Below are positions 1-10,480 of a DNA stretch of 64,000 bases, in pieces. Source of the DNA: Lunularia cruciata (lineage: Eukaryota; Streptophyta; Marchantiopsida; Lunulariales; Lunulariaceae). The notes beneath the pieces were generated by a model that did no database searches, was not told where the DNA came from, and saw only the letters and a list, made by a program, of their open reading frames with translations. Where the stretch lies: positions 4,841,001-4,905,000 of the forward strand of contig OX419755.1 in assembly GCA_948567375.1 (NCBI GenBank). The letters run 5' to 3'. Every line of letters starts with the position of its first letter. Within the stretch, counting starts at the first letter, position 1. Made by a program: the position numbers and the translations under genes.

Positions 1-164
1 AAGAATCCTCATCATTTATGTACATAAGTTACTACCTCTTTAAAGCAAGAGCACCTCCTCTAATGTACTACTTTATTCTTGCACTATAGTGGTACTTGGA
101 GAAAATCCTTGAACTCCATTGTCATTTTAGGTAAAGAACCACTCCTCAAGGAACTCGATTGCAC

Positions 165-1253
165 TCATGATTTGTGGGTAATGAATTGCACTACTTTCTT
201 GCCATCTTGGCTTCTGATCCAAGCATAGGCAGAACCATCATCAAGGACTTGGTCTCCATCCCCACCATTATGAACGATTATGAATGGTTGAACCGTTATG
301 AATTGTTGTCCAAGGACCACCGGATAAGATGTAGTCTCATGAACAAAGAAGTTTTGCATGGTAACCACATCCCCAACCTTCACTCTCATATTTGGGCAAG
401 CACCCCATAGCTCTCCCTTGGTGTTATGCCCTAATTACCCAACCAACCTTTGTATCAATTGGCCATATCTCACGCTTGTAGAGCTCCTTGGAATCAATGT
501 TGATTTTTGACCCATGGTCAATAAGAGCAACCAAAAGATTCATCATGTTGCCAATCTTGAACAAGATTTTGGTAGTAGCTCTGGCCTAGTGCACTCTAGT
601 ATAGTGACTAAAGATCCCCTTGTTATCTTCATCCATTGCAAATTTGACCTTTTGGTTGTTACAACATTGAGCTAGCTCTAACTCCTCTTTTGTAATTGTC
701 ATATCAAGAGCATTCAATAGAGCGGTTTCTTTAGTCAATTACCACTTGTGCTTGATGGTGTCTACTATGATATCATGAAACTTCTTCTTGCCAATCCCAA
801 GGATCTCCAAAGAGTAAAATCTGCCTTGGCATTGAGTACTCTCTCTTCTAGTACTCCTTTTAGGTCACTAGCCACTTCAATATCAGATTGGAGCTTCTTG
901 GTAGGCGATTTACCCTTTTCCTTCCCATGTCCCTTCTCTAATTTTTTAGAATCAAAAGGCAAGGCATCCTCCATGACCTCTTCTCATCAAGGCACCACTC
1001 CTTGCCTTTGAGGAGCACACTCTTGATGGAGTCTATCTCTCCTAAATTTTCTCTTTTGAGTTGTTCTCTCCTCACCAAGCTCTACATAATCTCTCATTTG
1101 CTTTTCTTTGATAAGAGCTTCATGTTGTCTCCTTGCCAAGTAGGCATGGACAGACATATTATCCACTAGATCAGCCCATTGAGTGGCATTCTTGATTTTT
1201 GTAGCAGCCCCAATAGTTCTCCTCTTGCGGTTTCTCCATTGTGTGTAGAGCAT
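165..1253 (-). pseudogene. Ty3/Gypsy retrotransposon gag-pol fragment with retropepsin, decayed
   Basis: Read on the minus strand, three open stretches (about 1253-987, 974-765 and 590-165) give consecutive parts of one polyprotein separated by stops and frameshifts. The first is basic and charged. The second holds a linker rich in Lys and Glu. The third contains ALIDHGSKIN, an aspartic-protease active-site variant (D-H-G), followed by WPIDTKVGWVIRA and TTSYPVVLGQQFI, the usual order around the flap and second half of a retropepsin. Established: this arrangement is the protease region of Ty3/Gypsy-type pol. No RT follows inside the window because the element runs off its left edge. It is not expressed as an intact protein. 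Family assignment is good; exact boundaries are not. Confidence 0.6.
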
Positions 1254-1261
1254 TGCTTGAG

Positions 1262-2276
1262 TACCTACTTAGGAAATTAGCATTGTATCAAGGAAGTTAC
1301 CCTTGACATTCAACGGGAATGAATGCTTGATTACTTGCTAGGTAAATTCACAAAAATCAAGGAAGTTACCCTCGACATTCTAAATGAGCAAGTCAATATG
1401 AAGAAAGGTTTTGGGAACAATAGCAGATTGAGAGTACCATGGAATAGAAAAGCCAAGTAGATGATTGATTTTGGATTTTTTTTACAATTGTGCATTCTAT
1501 GAAAGGATATATGCAATAAAAAATGGTGTCAAGGTGTAAGAACCTTTTTCTTGAAAACCAACCTTTGGAGTGAAAATTACCCTTAGGCAAGGAACTAGTC
1601 TTTGGGGTAAAGAGGCTCTTCGAGGAGAAGATGCCTTTGGCATGAAGCAAACCACCACCATCAAGAGGTTACTAGATTAGATCCTTTGTGAGTGTGGTTG
1701 TTAACTTCTCTTTTCTATAGGATGCCATAGTAGATATCTTTACCCTCTTTTGGGAGTGGTTCCTACCCAAGAGGTTAAACAAGCAAGAATAGACCACCTA
1801 GGACATTATGACACTTTGCTTTCAATTCTAATCATTTCTAACTTGTATCTTTGAGAGAACATGTTCTTACCATTTCTACAATTCATTTATACAATTAGTA
1901 CGTCAACACTAGGTTGTCACATCTAGCTTGACCATGCATTAGGGCATTTTGACTTGCATCAACTACTTCCTTTACAACAATGAGGTTCTACATAGGTTTG
2001 GTCCACCCATCTGCATCTTTATTACTTGCTTATGAGTGTGGTTATAGACTAGATGCAACAAAGGCCCATATGACATGGTGACCTTTTGGATGATAGAGTA
2101 TAACTACCTAGTATGCTATCAAGGATATAGTGTTTGCTATGGCAAGTGAGAGTAGATATCTTGCTTGGAGGGAGTGTTGGTATGCTTTGTAGACAACACA
2201 AGTTAGTGTAGACTTATATTTGGTCCGAGATGATCATGTGACAATGACGGATATTGTGATTACGGACCTTACATGT
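1262..2276. repeat. Repeat-rich spacer with LTR-like edge
   Basis: No gene is visible. A 25-bp motif (ATCAAGGAAGTTACCCTTGA and variant) occurs twice, at about 1288 and 1357. At 2165-2187 a purine run (TGGAGGGAG) is followed at once by TGTTGGTATGC, which looks like a polypurine tract and the first bases of an LTR on the plus strand. I could not find the matching LTR end or the other LTR, so the call is tentative. Confidence 0.3.
1740..1920. repeat. Dispersed repeat, copy A (copy B near 25670-25850)
   Basis: This stretch and 25670-25850 share a diverged common sequence in the same orientation: a CCCAAGAGG block, then GACACTTT, TTCAAT, ACATGTTCTTACCA and a final TCAACA/CCAACA plus GGTTGTCA/GGTTTGTCA block. 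Two copies 24 kb apart suggest one transposable-element family, probably LTR sequence. No coding content is seen in either copy. Confidence 0.45.
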
Positions 2277-2393
2277 GATGTAGTTATGGAGGGAGTGATT
2301 ATTCATCCTCTTGGATAGGCAGCATGTTGATAGTTACATTGATGTAGTTATGGAGGGAGTGATTATTCATCCTCTTGGATAGGCAACGCGTTG
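2277..2393. repeat. 64-bp tandem duplication
   Basis: A block beginning GATGTAGTTATGGAGGGAGT is repeated after exactly 64 bp (starts 2277 and 2341). The first 45 or so bases of the two copies are identical by eye and the rest is diverged. The identity implies a fairly recent event. Confidence 0.75.
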
Positions 2394-2984
2394 ATAATAG
2401 CAGGCAAGGTCTCCAAGTATAAGGGTATGCAACGAGGTCATGTCGTTGTTCCTCTAGCCTTGGAATTATATGTAGCAATGGATGCAATATTTGACATATT
2501 TGTCAAGGAGTGTGCTAGTGCATATCATCTGAGATGTCAAGATACCACTCTTACTTTCTTCCTTTATAACATACTTTAGATAGCATGTGTCCAAATAATG
2601 TGTCTCCATTGCTCTATGAAGAGCACTAGTTGGTGCAATCCATAAGAGTGCAATCGCACTAGGCGATGCTTCTTTAGATGTTTAAATAGTTTGTAGACTC
2701 TACCATTTGCATACTCTAATATCTTAGGTGATGTAGGGCAGGTTTCTCATAGAAATATTATTGATGCATCGCCTCAGTTTACCTCTTATGTCTTATCTCT
2801 GTTCAGCTTTCAAAGATGCTCCAATAATCTGTAGACCATACAACTTGCATAACTCTGATATCTTAGGTGCTATATCATACCCAACAATATCCTACTGAAA
2901 TTATTGGGGCTTAGCCTATGTTACCTATATCTTATCCTTGTACCTAGGTCTTGATGTGTTTTTCTCATCCTTCTTTTTATCCTC
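2394..2984. other. Non-coding spacer with a weak duplication
   Basis: No gene recognised. Two stretches, about 2690-2760 and 2835-2900, share the order TGTAGAC..TACCATTTGCAT..TCTAATATCTTAGGTG in diverged form, an old duplication of about 140 bp. Nothing else is supported. Confidence 0.35.
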
Positions 2985-3192
2985 CGCGGTTGCTTTCTCT
3001 CAAAAGAATTAGAGAAGGTGGAGGGTAGAGGGTAATCGTCAACAATATCTAAATTCGTAACCGGTCAGCAATGATTGGGTTAAAAACCCGCGGTTGCCTT
3101 TTCTTAAAAGAATTGGAGAAGGGAGGGTAGACGAGAATCGTCAACAATATCAAATTTCGTAACAGGTGAGCAATGAATGGACTAAAAACCCC
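2985..3192. repeat. 104-bp tandem duplication
   Basis: Two head-to-tail copies start at 2985 and 3089 with CGCGGTTGC, run through AAAAGAATT(A/G)GAGAAGG and ATCGTCAACAATAT, and end with TAAAAACCC. They differ at scattered positions and by a short indel. A partial third echo (GTAATGGGTTTTTAACGC) follows in inverted form. Confidence 0.75.
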
Positions 3193-4530
3193 GTTTGTAA
3201 TGGGTTTTTAACGCATTGTGTGATCGAAAACTAATTTTTAGGTATAGATTTAAAAAACAAATTGGAAACCATGTCATCATACGGATTTTAGAGTAACATC
3301 CAAGTAATCTCTTCATCATGCGGGAATACTTCTTCCAAATGAATTGTCATGATGTAGAAATTATCCCGGTAGGGTGATGATGAAGGGAGTCCATAAGTAA
3401 CAGCACTAAAAAGATATAGAAATAAAAAAATTAAAAAGAAATCAGTACATTGGCTTGCTACTGACCACGCGGGAACTCCTTGCCTGACAAATTCAAGTAT
3501 CGACTTCTCCGCAAGCGTCAATTCAACTCAATTGGTTGTTGGTGAACTACACATGTTTCAATTGAAAATCAATCTATCTCAAGCATCACAATATTCGAAT
3601 ATAGTCTCCAAAAGAAGTTCTGCACATAAGATACTTCTCTTACCCTTTCGCTGGACTCTAGCTCCGGTGGGGATCAAAGGAAAACAATTCCATATAAATG
3701 ATACCCTGAGCCGATCCCAAGATTCTTAGCGCTTCTCGTTCCCATCCTTCGCCAAGAGGAATTACCAGTAATATTCAACTCACCTTAAAAGATACCAAAT
3801 ACACGTGACATTCCCTTTGACTGCAATATAATTCTCATTAAGCGTGTTACATAGTTTTCGAAGTGCATGAAGTTTACTTTTGGAATCGAAGACAGAACCA
3901 AACCAAACGCGTCCAAAGATAATTTAACCTCCTCAAGGGGTCCACACAATTGAGTTTGCCAATTGAGGAAAATTTAGGGTCCTGACAGGTCTAATTGAAG
4001 TAGACTAAGTATATGGTTTAGAGCCTACTGAACAAAAATAAAATTGCCATCTGGCTGAAAAGGATATCCGACAAGATTGAATTTCATTACAAGAGTCTCC
4101 AAACAAGAGTGTTAATCCCATTTAGCTGTCCATAGAGCTGACAAATTCCACAAATATTTCGTATAGAAACAATGTTCTAGTTCACCATCTCGAGCTTGCT
4201 TTTGGATAAGTTTCATTCTGATTATCTGAGGAAAATCGAAATAACTTTATTCCCATCTACAGTCAAAGCAGCCACGTTTTGGAACGGAACGTCTTGTACT
4301 GTACATGCGAACTAAATTCAAGGTCGAAACTTGTTGAGGACCTCCTTAAATTCAGTGATTTCCATTCTGTCTTTAGAAGTTTAATCTCAATTCAATAGTG
4401 TCCCACAAGATGTGATTAATTTAATTCTCTCACGCGGAAAACTTCAGCGTAGTTCCTGGAACCGTAGACAAAATGAACTTCGACCCCGTCAATTCGGGCT
4501 GAAGTAGGCCTCAGTATTCAAAGAAAAGAA
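3193..4530. other. Spacer, nothing recognised
   Basis: Only short open stretches in several frames, none with recognisable motifs, plausible splice sites or a codon bias that stands out. I see no gene, RNA gene or clear repeat here. Confidence 0.4.
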
Positions 4531-5290
4531 ATATTGTTTATACCTAAGGTCTTGAATTTGATGGGTCAGTCCAACAGTACGGGCGACATCCCACACTTTA
4601 CAGTACGGAGGACACCTAAGAGAGTCCACTCAAGACCCTTTCAACTGTTCCTTTCTTTGGACGGTAATGAGCACTCCCATGGCTGGAAGACGCAGCCGCA
4701 CAGAAAGGACCGGGGAGCTCCGACGCAAAGGCACAGATTGGTGACAACCGGTCGCCCTTTCGGACGAGAAGGATGATACCCGACAAATAAGCGTACCGTT
4801 TCACACTTGTTGTAGGCAGTTCGCCATCGTGCCGCAGCCGAGCATGGGCGAACCAACCGGTTATCCGGTCCGGAAACGCCTGCCGCAGTCTTGTGGTTTC
4901 CTGCCATGCGAGTGTGATGTAACACTCCTGCAAGGCGGTAATGCCTACAGAAATGCGGTTTTCACTCCCGAGGCTTTTGACCGTGTGGTGTACCGGTACA
5001 CACTTGTGTCCAGCAGACACCACCGTCCCGACTGTGGCTGGCGCCTTGCAGCAGCTGCTGCGTGGGGACAGACTCTACGCTAATCAAGGCAGCAAGGCGC
5101 GCGCGAATCCTCTGACTGAATTCTTGGCTCCGCTAACAGCGCAAGGCAAGAAAGAAATCGATCGAGATGGAGGTAATGGAGTGAGGAATGATCGGAAGCG
5201 ATCGGGTGGTACCTGCGAATGTGGTGGGACCGATGACTTCGACGTTTCCTGTTTGTCGGGTTGGTGAGAAGGCGAGCACGGTGGCTGCGG
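4531..5290. other. GC- and CpG-rich island of unknown nature
   Basis: Base composition changes sharply here compared with both flanks, with many CG dinucleotides. All six frames carry moderately long open stretches, as expected from low AT content. The longest, on the minus strand (about 4616-5070), has no ATG start and no motif I recognise. A perfect palindrome GTGTACCGGTACAC lies at about 4987-5000. The island could be a promoter region, part of a transcribed non-coding RNA, or a decayed or foreign coding segment. It ends at a TATA motif. Confidence 0.4.
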
Positions 5291-5293
5291 AGC

Positions 5294-5301
5294 TATTTAT
5301 A
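5294..5301 (-). promoter_or_regulatory. TATA motif (TATAAATA on minus strand)
   Basis: On the minus strand the sequence CTATAAATAGCTCC is a textbook plant TATA box facing into the GC-rich island. On the plus strand the same bases read TATTTATA, a weaker TATA form facing the phosphodiesterase gene that starts 740 bp downstream. It could serve either direction. No transcript evidence is available. Confidence 0.4.
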
Positions 5302-6039
5302 GAAGCATAATGATATAATTGCGCAGATACGGAAGAAGACAGGCTACAAAGGATCTGTGCAGTCTCTCAGCCTGGTCTGCTCAATTGAACTACGCTTCCC
5401 TCGATTTTTTGAGAGGAGGGTAGGTCTGAGGGCGACTTCGCTAGGGAACGTGCGAGATTTGGACGTGAAATTTGTCAAACAGGTTTGACGAGGATCGGTT
5501 GATCGAGTCAGTGCTTTCTCTATAGTGAAAGTGAAACGCACTCGGAACCGGAGAGGAATACCGAAATTTGACGAGGTGTTTTTTGGCTCTTTTCCCGTGT
5601 GGAATAGTGATTCTAGGGGCAGGTCTGGAGTGGGTTGGATCAACCAGCAAGCCGAGGAGGACCCGCATTTGTATGCATTCAGGATTTGAGCCGCTGCTAT
5701 TGCTCTCCTCCAATCAGGATATATTTTGTAAGTTAAAGGAGCGAACATATTTCATTGAATTCCATAGGTCTATCATAAAACATTGAATGTTCAGCGCGGA
5801 GGAGTTCTGGGTGAATTTTTACTGAATTAGTCAAGTTCTTCGGATTAGCTTATTTTGTGTGACTCTCTTCTGGGACGAGATGTCAGGATCAGTTTTACTT
5901 TGAATAGGAATCAGTTTTACTTTGAACAGGCTTGAAGCCTAGTACTAAGTACGAAGAACTTCAAGGTACAATTTGCGGGGCCGTGCACCTGGAAGTTTTA
6001 CAATTTCATACGGTGAATCGGGAAGCGTGAGTAGGAAAT
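5302..6039. other. 5' flank of the PLC-like gene
   Basis: The region between the TATA motif and the first supported start codon shows no gene of its own. The short open stretches on both strands lack motifs. It should contain the promoter and/or leader of the downstream gene. A GATCAGTTTTACTTTGAA block is nearly duplicated at about 5888-5925. Confidence 0.35.
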
Positions 6040-8900
6040 ATGGGGGCATTCACGGTCACCCTGACGTTTCTACTAATTGGATCGATGTGCTGGAGGGAGG
6101 CCGTAGCGGAGTGCACGACAGGGCAATGTCAGGTAAAATCCGATTCACACATTCAGGTTTAATACATTCGGGTGTTCGTTTCGTGACTAGGCAATCTCCT
6201 GGGATTCTTGGTTATCCAAGCAGGTGTACAACATCAGTACACAGAGAGCTTCCGGAAACTTGACGTGAACTTGAGGTTGTGAATTTCCTTGTGGCATTAT
6301 GGAGTTACTATGGATGCTCAGGAAATCTTACACGATGAGGCGAACAGCTCCTGGATAGCTGTTCTGTTGATGCAGATTGTGCGACAGGACTGTATTGCAG
6401 TACTTGCGTGGTCGAGAATGTCACAAAACCTAGGTGCATCCGGTATCAAGCGACAGCACTTTCCAATGTGAGTCTTGACTCCCTGTTTATTGAGAAGTGT
6501 TCTCTGAGCGGCGGGCCATGTAAGCACCAGTGCTTCATTACCGCCTCCCATTGGTTTATCTAAAAACGATTTCCTCTGTTTTAAATGATCTGTGGGTGTA
6601 CTCGTGGATATCTCGTTCCATGCTCTTTCATGCATCAAGTACCTCAATTGTTGAAATTTATTAATATTGACATTCGAACTACTCAGTGAGAAACCGAAGC
6701 CCATGACGTTTCATGGCAACATGTGGTACAAGTCAGTGGACCCATTGATTAAGTTTGTATCCGTATCCATCTGTGGCTAGACATATGACTTCTTGTGTCT
6801 TTTGCAATTGCATGGGAAGTAATCTGAGGTTAATATTCTTGGTATTGCAGATTTCTTCCTTGCCCTTTAACAAAGTCGCCTGGCTTACAACTCACAATTC
6901 TTTCTCAATTGTTGGCGCACCTGAACTAACTGGTCAACGGGTCACATTCTACAATCAAGAGGACAATGTCACCGAGCAGCTCAATGTAAGTCAACCGGCT
7001 GGTTAACTCCAGTTGTTTAACCTGCTCTCGGTCTTTTCGTAGTAGGGGACTCACATTGTGTGCGTTCTGCTATCGAATCTTCGTTAAAGCCAGCTTTACT
7101 AAAAATCTGAGGCAGAGGGGGGCATGAGTCACATAAATTATGTGGAGTTGCCGGCCTGATACTTGGTGTTCTTTGACACGATTCTTTTACTTAGTGCAAC
7201 AGCAACATTTTCTCATATCTAACTAGGGAAACAAATTGAGGCTTTTACATTTGCTAGGTATCAGCACATCTGGTGGTTCTCAGTAAGGTTCTCAAGGTAG
7301 CTCTATTCTCATTATATTGTGTGTGCAGAATGGTGTAAGGGGGCTGATGCTAGATCTGTACGACTTCAGAAACGATACTTGGCTCTGTCATTCTTTTGGA
7401 GGAGAATGTCGTGATATTACATCTTTCGTGAGTACAGAATCTTGTAACCTATTGATTTTCGTAGCCACTCCGGAGAAACTTCAGTGGTCTTCTCTCTTCA
7501 TGTTCTACACGGGAAGACCCCACAGGTTTAGGATTTGAGATAGACCAGACACTATCAGGGAACAGGATAACGGAGTCTCATGTACAAGCGTTCATATCAT
7601 TCAAAGCAGCGCACAAAGTGTCACTCACATTGTTGTCTTGTTGATTGTCTCCATTCAGGCTCCTGCCGTCGATACATTGAAAGAGATTGAGGTATTCCTT
7701 ACCGCTAATCCGGCCGAGATCGTCACTATCTTTATTGAGGATTATGTAACCTCAGTTGACGGCGTTACAAATGTCTTCAAAGCTGCTGATCTTATGAAAT
7801 TTTGGTTCCCTGTGACAAGTATGCCAGCCCCGGGACTCAATTGGCCAACCATTGATGAGATGGTACGCAACAACCAGCGTCTGGTGGTCTTCACGTCCAA
7901 GTCTGCTAAACAAGCTTCCGAGGGCATTGCATACGAATGGAATTTCATCAGTGAAAGTCAATGTAAGTTCTGAAACATCGATCCTGCTGGCTTTGAAATT
8001 CGTACGCGACCTGGTTTGCCGTGGAGCTGTTACACTCATATCATATTTCCTAGGCAGCTCCGAAATTTTATTCTTTCACCTCATTCCTGCAGGCTCTCAT
8101 GTGACATGGTATGGGTCATTACCAAGCTCCATCTTCAAGCATTTTACGAGTGACTACCTGTCAACCAGTAGACTCCTCTAAGTTGGCATCAACCTTCATG
8201 CTTGCAAGGAATGAAGTTGACTGCCAGCATGACACAAATTAAGATTGGAATTGCTCCCCGTTCATCGCTTGTAGCTTCACTGATGTAGCTCAAGTTTAAC
8301 TGGGCCTGCAGATGGCGATAAAGGTATGAAGAATGGAACGTGCCCGAACCGGGAGGAATCACAGTCTATGAACAGTACGAGTAATACCCTCATACTGCAG
8401 AACTTTTTCCATACAACTCCAGTGAAGGAAACAACCTGCAGAGACAATTCTCAGAAGCTGTATGATCAACTTGATGCCTGCCATGTTGCCTCCGGCAACC
8501 GATGGTCCAACTTTCTGGCAGTGGACTTTTATAAGGTAAAAGGAAAAGGCGAAATTCCGGAGACACCAAATTAACCTCAACAGAAGTTTAAGACGATATT
8601 TTTATATATCAATATGATTTCGTACCTGGAAGTTTACTCGGTGTCTGAAATATGTTAACACAGCAAGTGGAACGTTGTTTATTGAATGCCAGAGAAGCAC
8701 AGGAGGTGGAACCTTCCAAGCTGTAGACAAACTGAATGGTCAAATGGAGTGCGGATGCAACAACCCTGCTTCGTGCCAGGTATTGTAACACCATCCACCC
8801 TCATCCTGTCCATTTGGTGATCAATTTTATCCCTTTCTTTTATCAACAGTGTTGCATCCAAGTGCCACAGACACCGTTAACAACCGAGTTGGGTCGGTAG
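6040..8900 (+). CDS. Secreted PI-PLC X-domain-containing phosphodiesterase-like protein
   Basis: Eight exons can be joined in frame: 6040-6132, 6348-6467, 6851-6985, 7329-7427, 7659-7962, 8312-8535, 8693-8779 and 8850-8900, giving about 370 residues with GT-AG introns throughout. Exon 1 encodes a signal peptide (MGAFTVTLTFLLIGSMC). Exon 2 encodes a small Cys-rich module (DSCSVDADCATGLYCSTC). The PLC-X-like barrel follows: WLTTHNSF and DTWLCHSFGG carry the two conserved catalytic-type histidines, then VRGLMLDLYDF, IVTIFIEDYV, QRLVVFTSKS, and C-terminal FLAVDFYK and CGCNNPASC. Established: this is the plant PLC-like phosphodiesterase superfamily (the At5g67130 type), secreted or GPI-anchored. 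Plant members lack the PH, EF-hand and C2 parts of true PI-PLC, and their substrate is poorly known. The last exon is the weakest call: without it the protein stops after SCQVL. No GPI-anchor tail is visible, which is shorter than usual. Confidence 0.9.
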
Positions 8901-10218
8901 CCCGAAGTAACAAATCAATGCTTAATGAAATTTCAAGTCGATTTCTTTAAGGTTTAAGTCATTCAATTTTGATGTAGGTTCATTCAAGTTTATTTGTCAA
9001 AATACCAGCTATCACACATTTCCTTGGTCCCCTTAAAATTCTTGGTTTCCACTTACGAGTTTATTCTGGTAGACTGTATATTCTAATCTTTCTATCCACT
9101 TACTTAACTCTCACCGTGGGCCTATGCTTAACAGACACAGATTACTCCTGGGCAATGTCTTGCCGATATCTAATTCACTCATTAATGGACTTCCGCGTTA
9201 AAATTTGGACTTCTGCATTAAATTGGCAAACTTCGAAGAGGGGTTGTATCAAAGTAAACTTTCGGTTGACGTCTCAGTCATTCAGGCTACGCCGTACTGT
9301 CAAGACTTCATCCGGGGAGTGTCCTTTTGTTATCTAACACTTGCTAGTGGGCTTCTGGGTAACAGACGAAGACTTCAACTGGGCAATGTTCTAAGACAAC
9401 TGCACCAGCTCCAGCCCGGTCATCAAGCGTCTCCGACATGGGAAGTGCGGACAATGTCAAGCCTTGGGCAACATCTTTCGCCTTTATCTTGTGTTGGGCC
9501 ACTGTTCATGTGTTGGTGAAGTAACTTTCGGACACACTTCATCTGACCACAAAACCTCTCAAGTAGAAGATTCTGCTTCTAATAGTAGGTTTATTCTCTT
9601 ATAAAGTGTAAAGTTATACAGTTTGATTGATCATATCCAATTTTTTCACTATCAAATGTCAATAATACCACTCAGTATATAAAGCTTTAGCTACTTTCCA
9701 TGACATTAATGACTCCCCTTCAAAATTTCTCTTGTTTCTTTCCTGACTTATGGTTCTCTTCCTGACCTCATCACTACAAAACTTAAACAATCAGTGAACA
9801 CTATAGGTTAGGCAACACTAAAAAGCGCTTCCTATCTAAGTCTCGTGGATAAATGGTCAGTCAACTACTCCAATGTTCAAATTACTTGGCCCGAGCATGT
9901 ACATTCCATATTAAAAGACGAGAATACTAGCAAGGGTTTCAAATCTACTTGTCCTATAAGAGTAACGTCTTGAAAATTTGGCACGAAGTACACCAATTGT
10001 TCAAGTCAAATCACGTGTACGGTATAGAACCGGCATGGTAAACTCTTGTAGAGACCATCTTTCACCCAGACTTTTTCATTACGTCCGTGTTTGAGAATTT
10101 GTCAACCGTTAGAGACGGTTGTTCCAACGAGCTTCGACGATACACCTTGGTTCTGAGGATCACGTTTCCGAGACCCAAACCCAGCCTGGCAGCCCATTTC
10201 AGACAAGATTTCCGTCGT
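8901..10218. other. Spacer downstream of the PLC-like gene
   Basis: No gene recognised. A roughly 30-bp motif (ACAGAC..AGA.T..CTGGGCAATGT) recurs at about 9133 and 9363. The sequence becomes AT-rich after 9530. It presumably contains the 3' UTR of the upstream gene, but I cannot place a poly(A) signal with confidence. Confidence 0.35.
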
Positions 10219-10221
10219 AAC

Positions 10222-10480
10222 GCAGGGCTTGTCTTTAACTGGTGCAAACTTTAGTCAAGAGCTTATGTCTCGGATCCAGCCGGCGCTCGAATTCAATCAA
10301 ACCTTTTCCTGAGCGCAGGACTCGTCTGAACTGGCTCTAATTTCAGTCAAGATCTCAATTTGGCTCAAATCCAGCTGGCATTTATCCAGTAAGTGGTGTA
10401 AGACTTGTCTCAACTGGTGCCAACTTCAGTAAAGACCCTTGTTTCGGATCCAACCGACGCCCGATTCATTCAGTACCCAA
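10222..10480. repeat. Degenerate three-unit tandem array
   Basis: Three diverged units share (G/A)CTTGTCT..AACTGG(T/C)..AACTT(T/C)AGT(C/A)AAGA and later TCGGATCCA(G/A)CCG(G/A)CGC. The AACTGG anchor falls at 10237, 10329 and 10412, so the spacing is 92 and 83 bp. The array is old. No protein reading is consistent across the units. Confidence 0.6.

Noticed and set aside
4616-5023. Minus-strand open frame of 135 codons in the GC-rich island taken as a protein gene
   Set aside because: It has no ATG start, competes with equally long frames on both strands, and shows no motif; GC-rich composition alone explains it.
5344-5748. Minus-strand 134-codon open frame upstream of the PLC-like gene
   Set aside because: Overlaps other frames of similar length, has no recognisable domain, and lies in the probable promoter/leader of the plus-strand gene.
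9116-9519. Extra exons or a gene downstream of the PLC-like gene
   Set aside because: No motif, no convincing splice sites, and the frames overlap one another; the PLC-like frame already ends at 8900.
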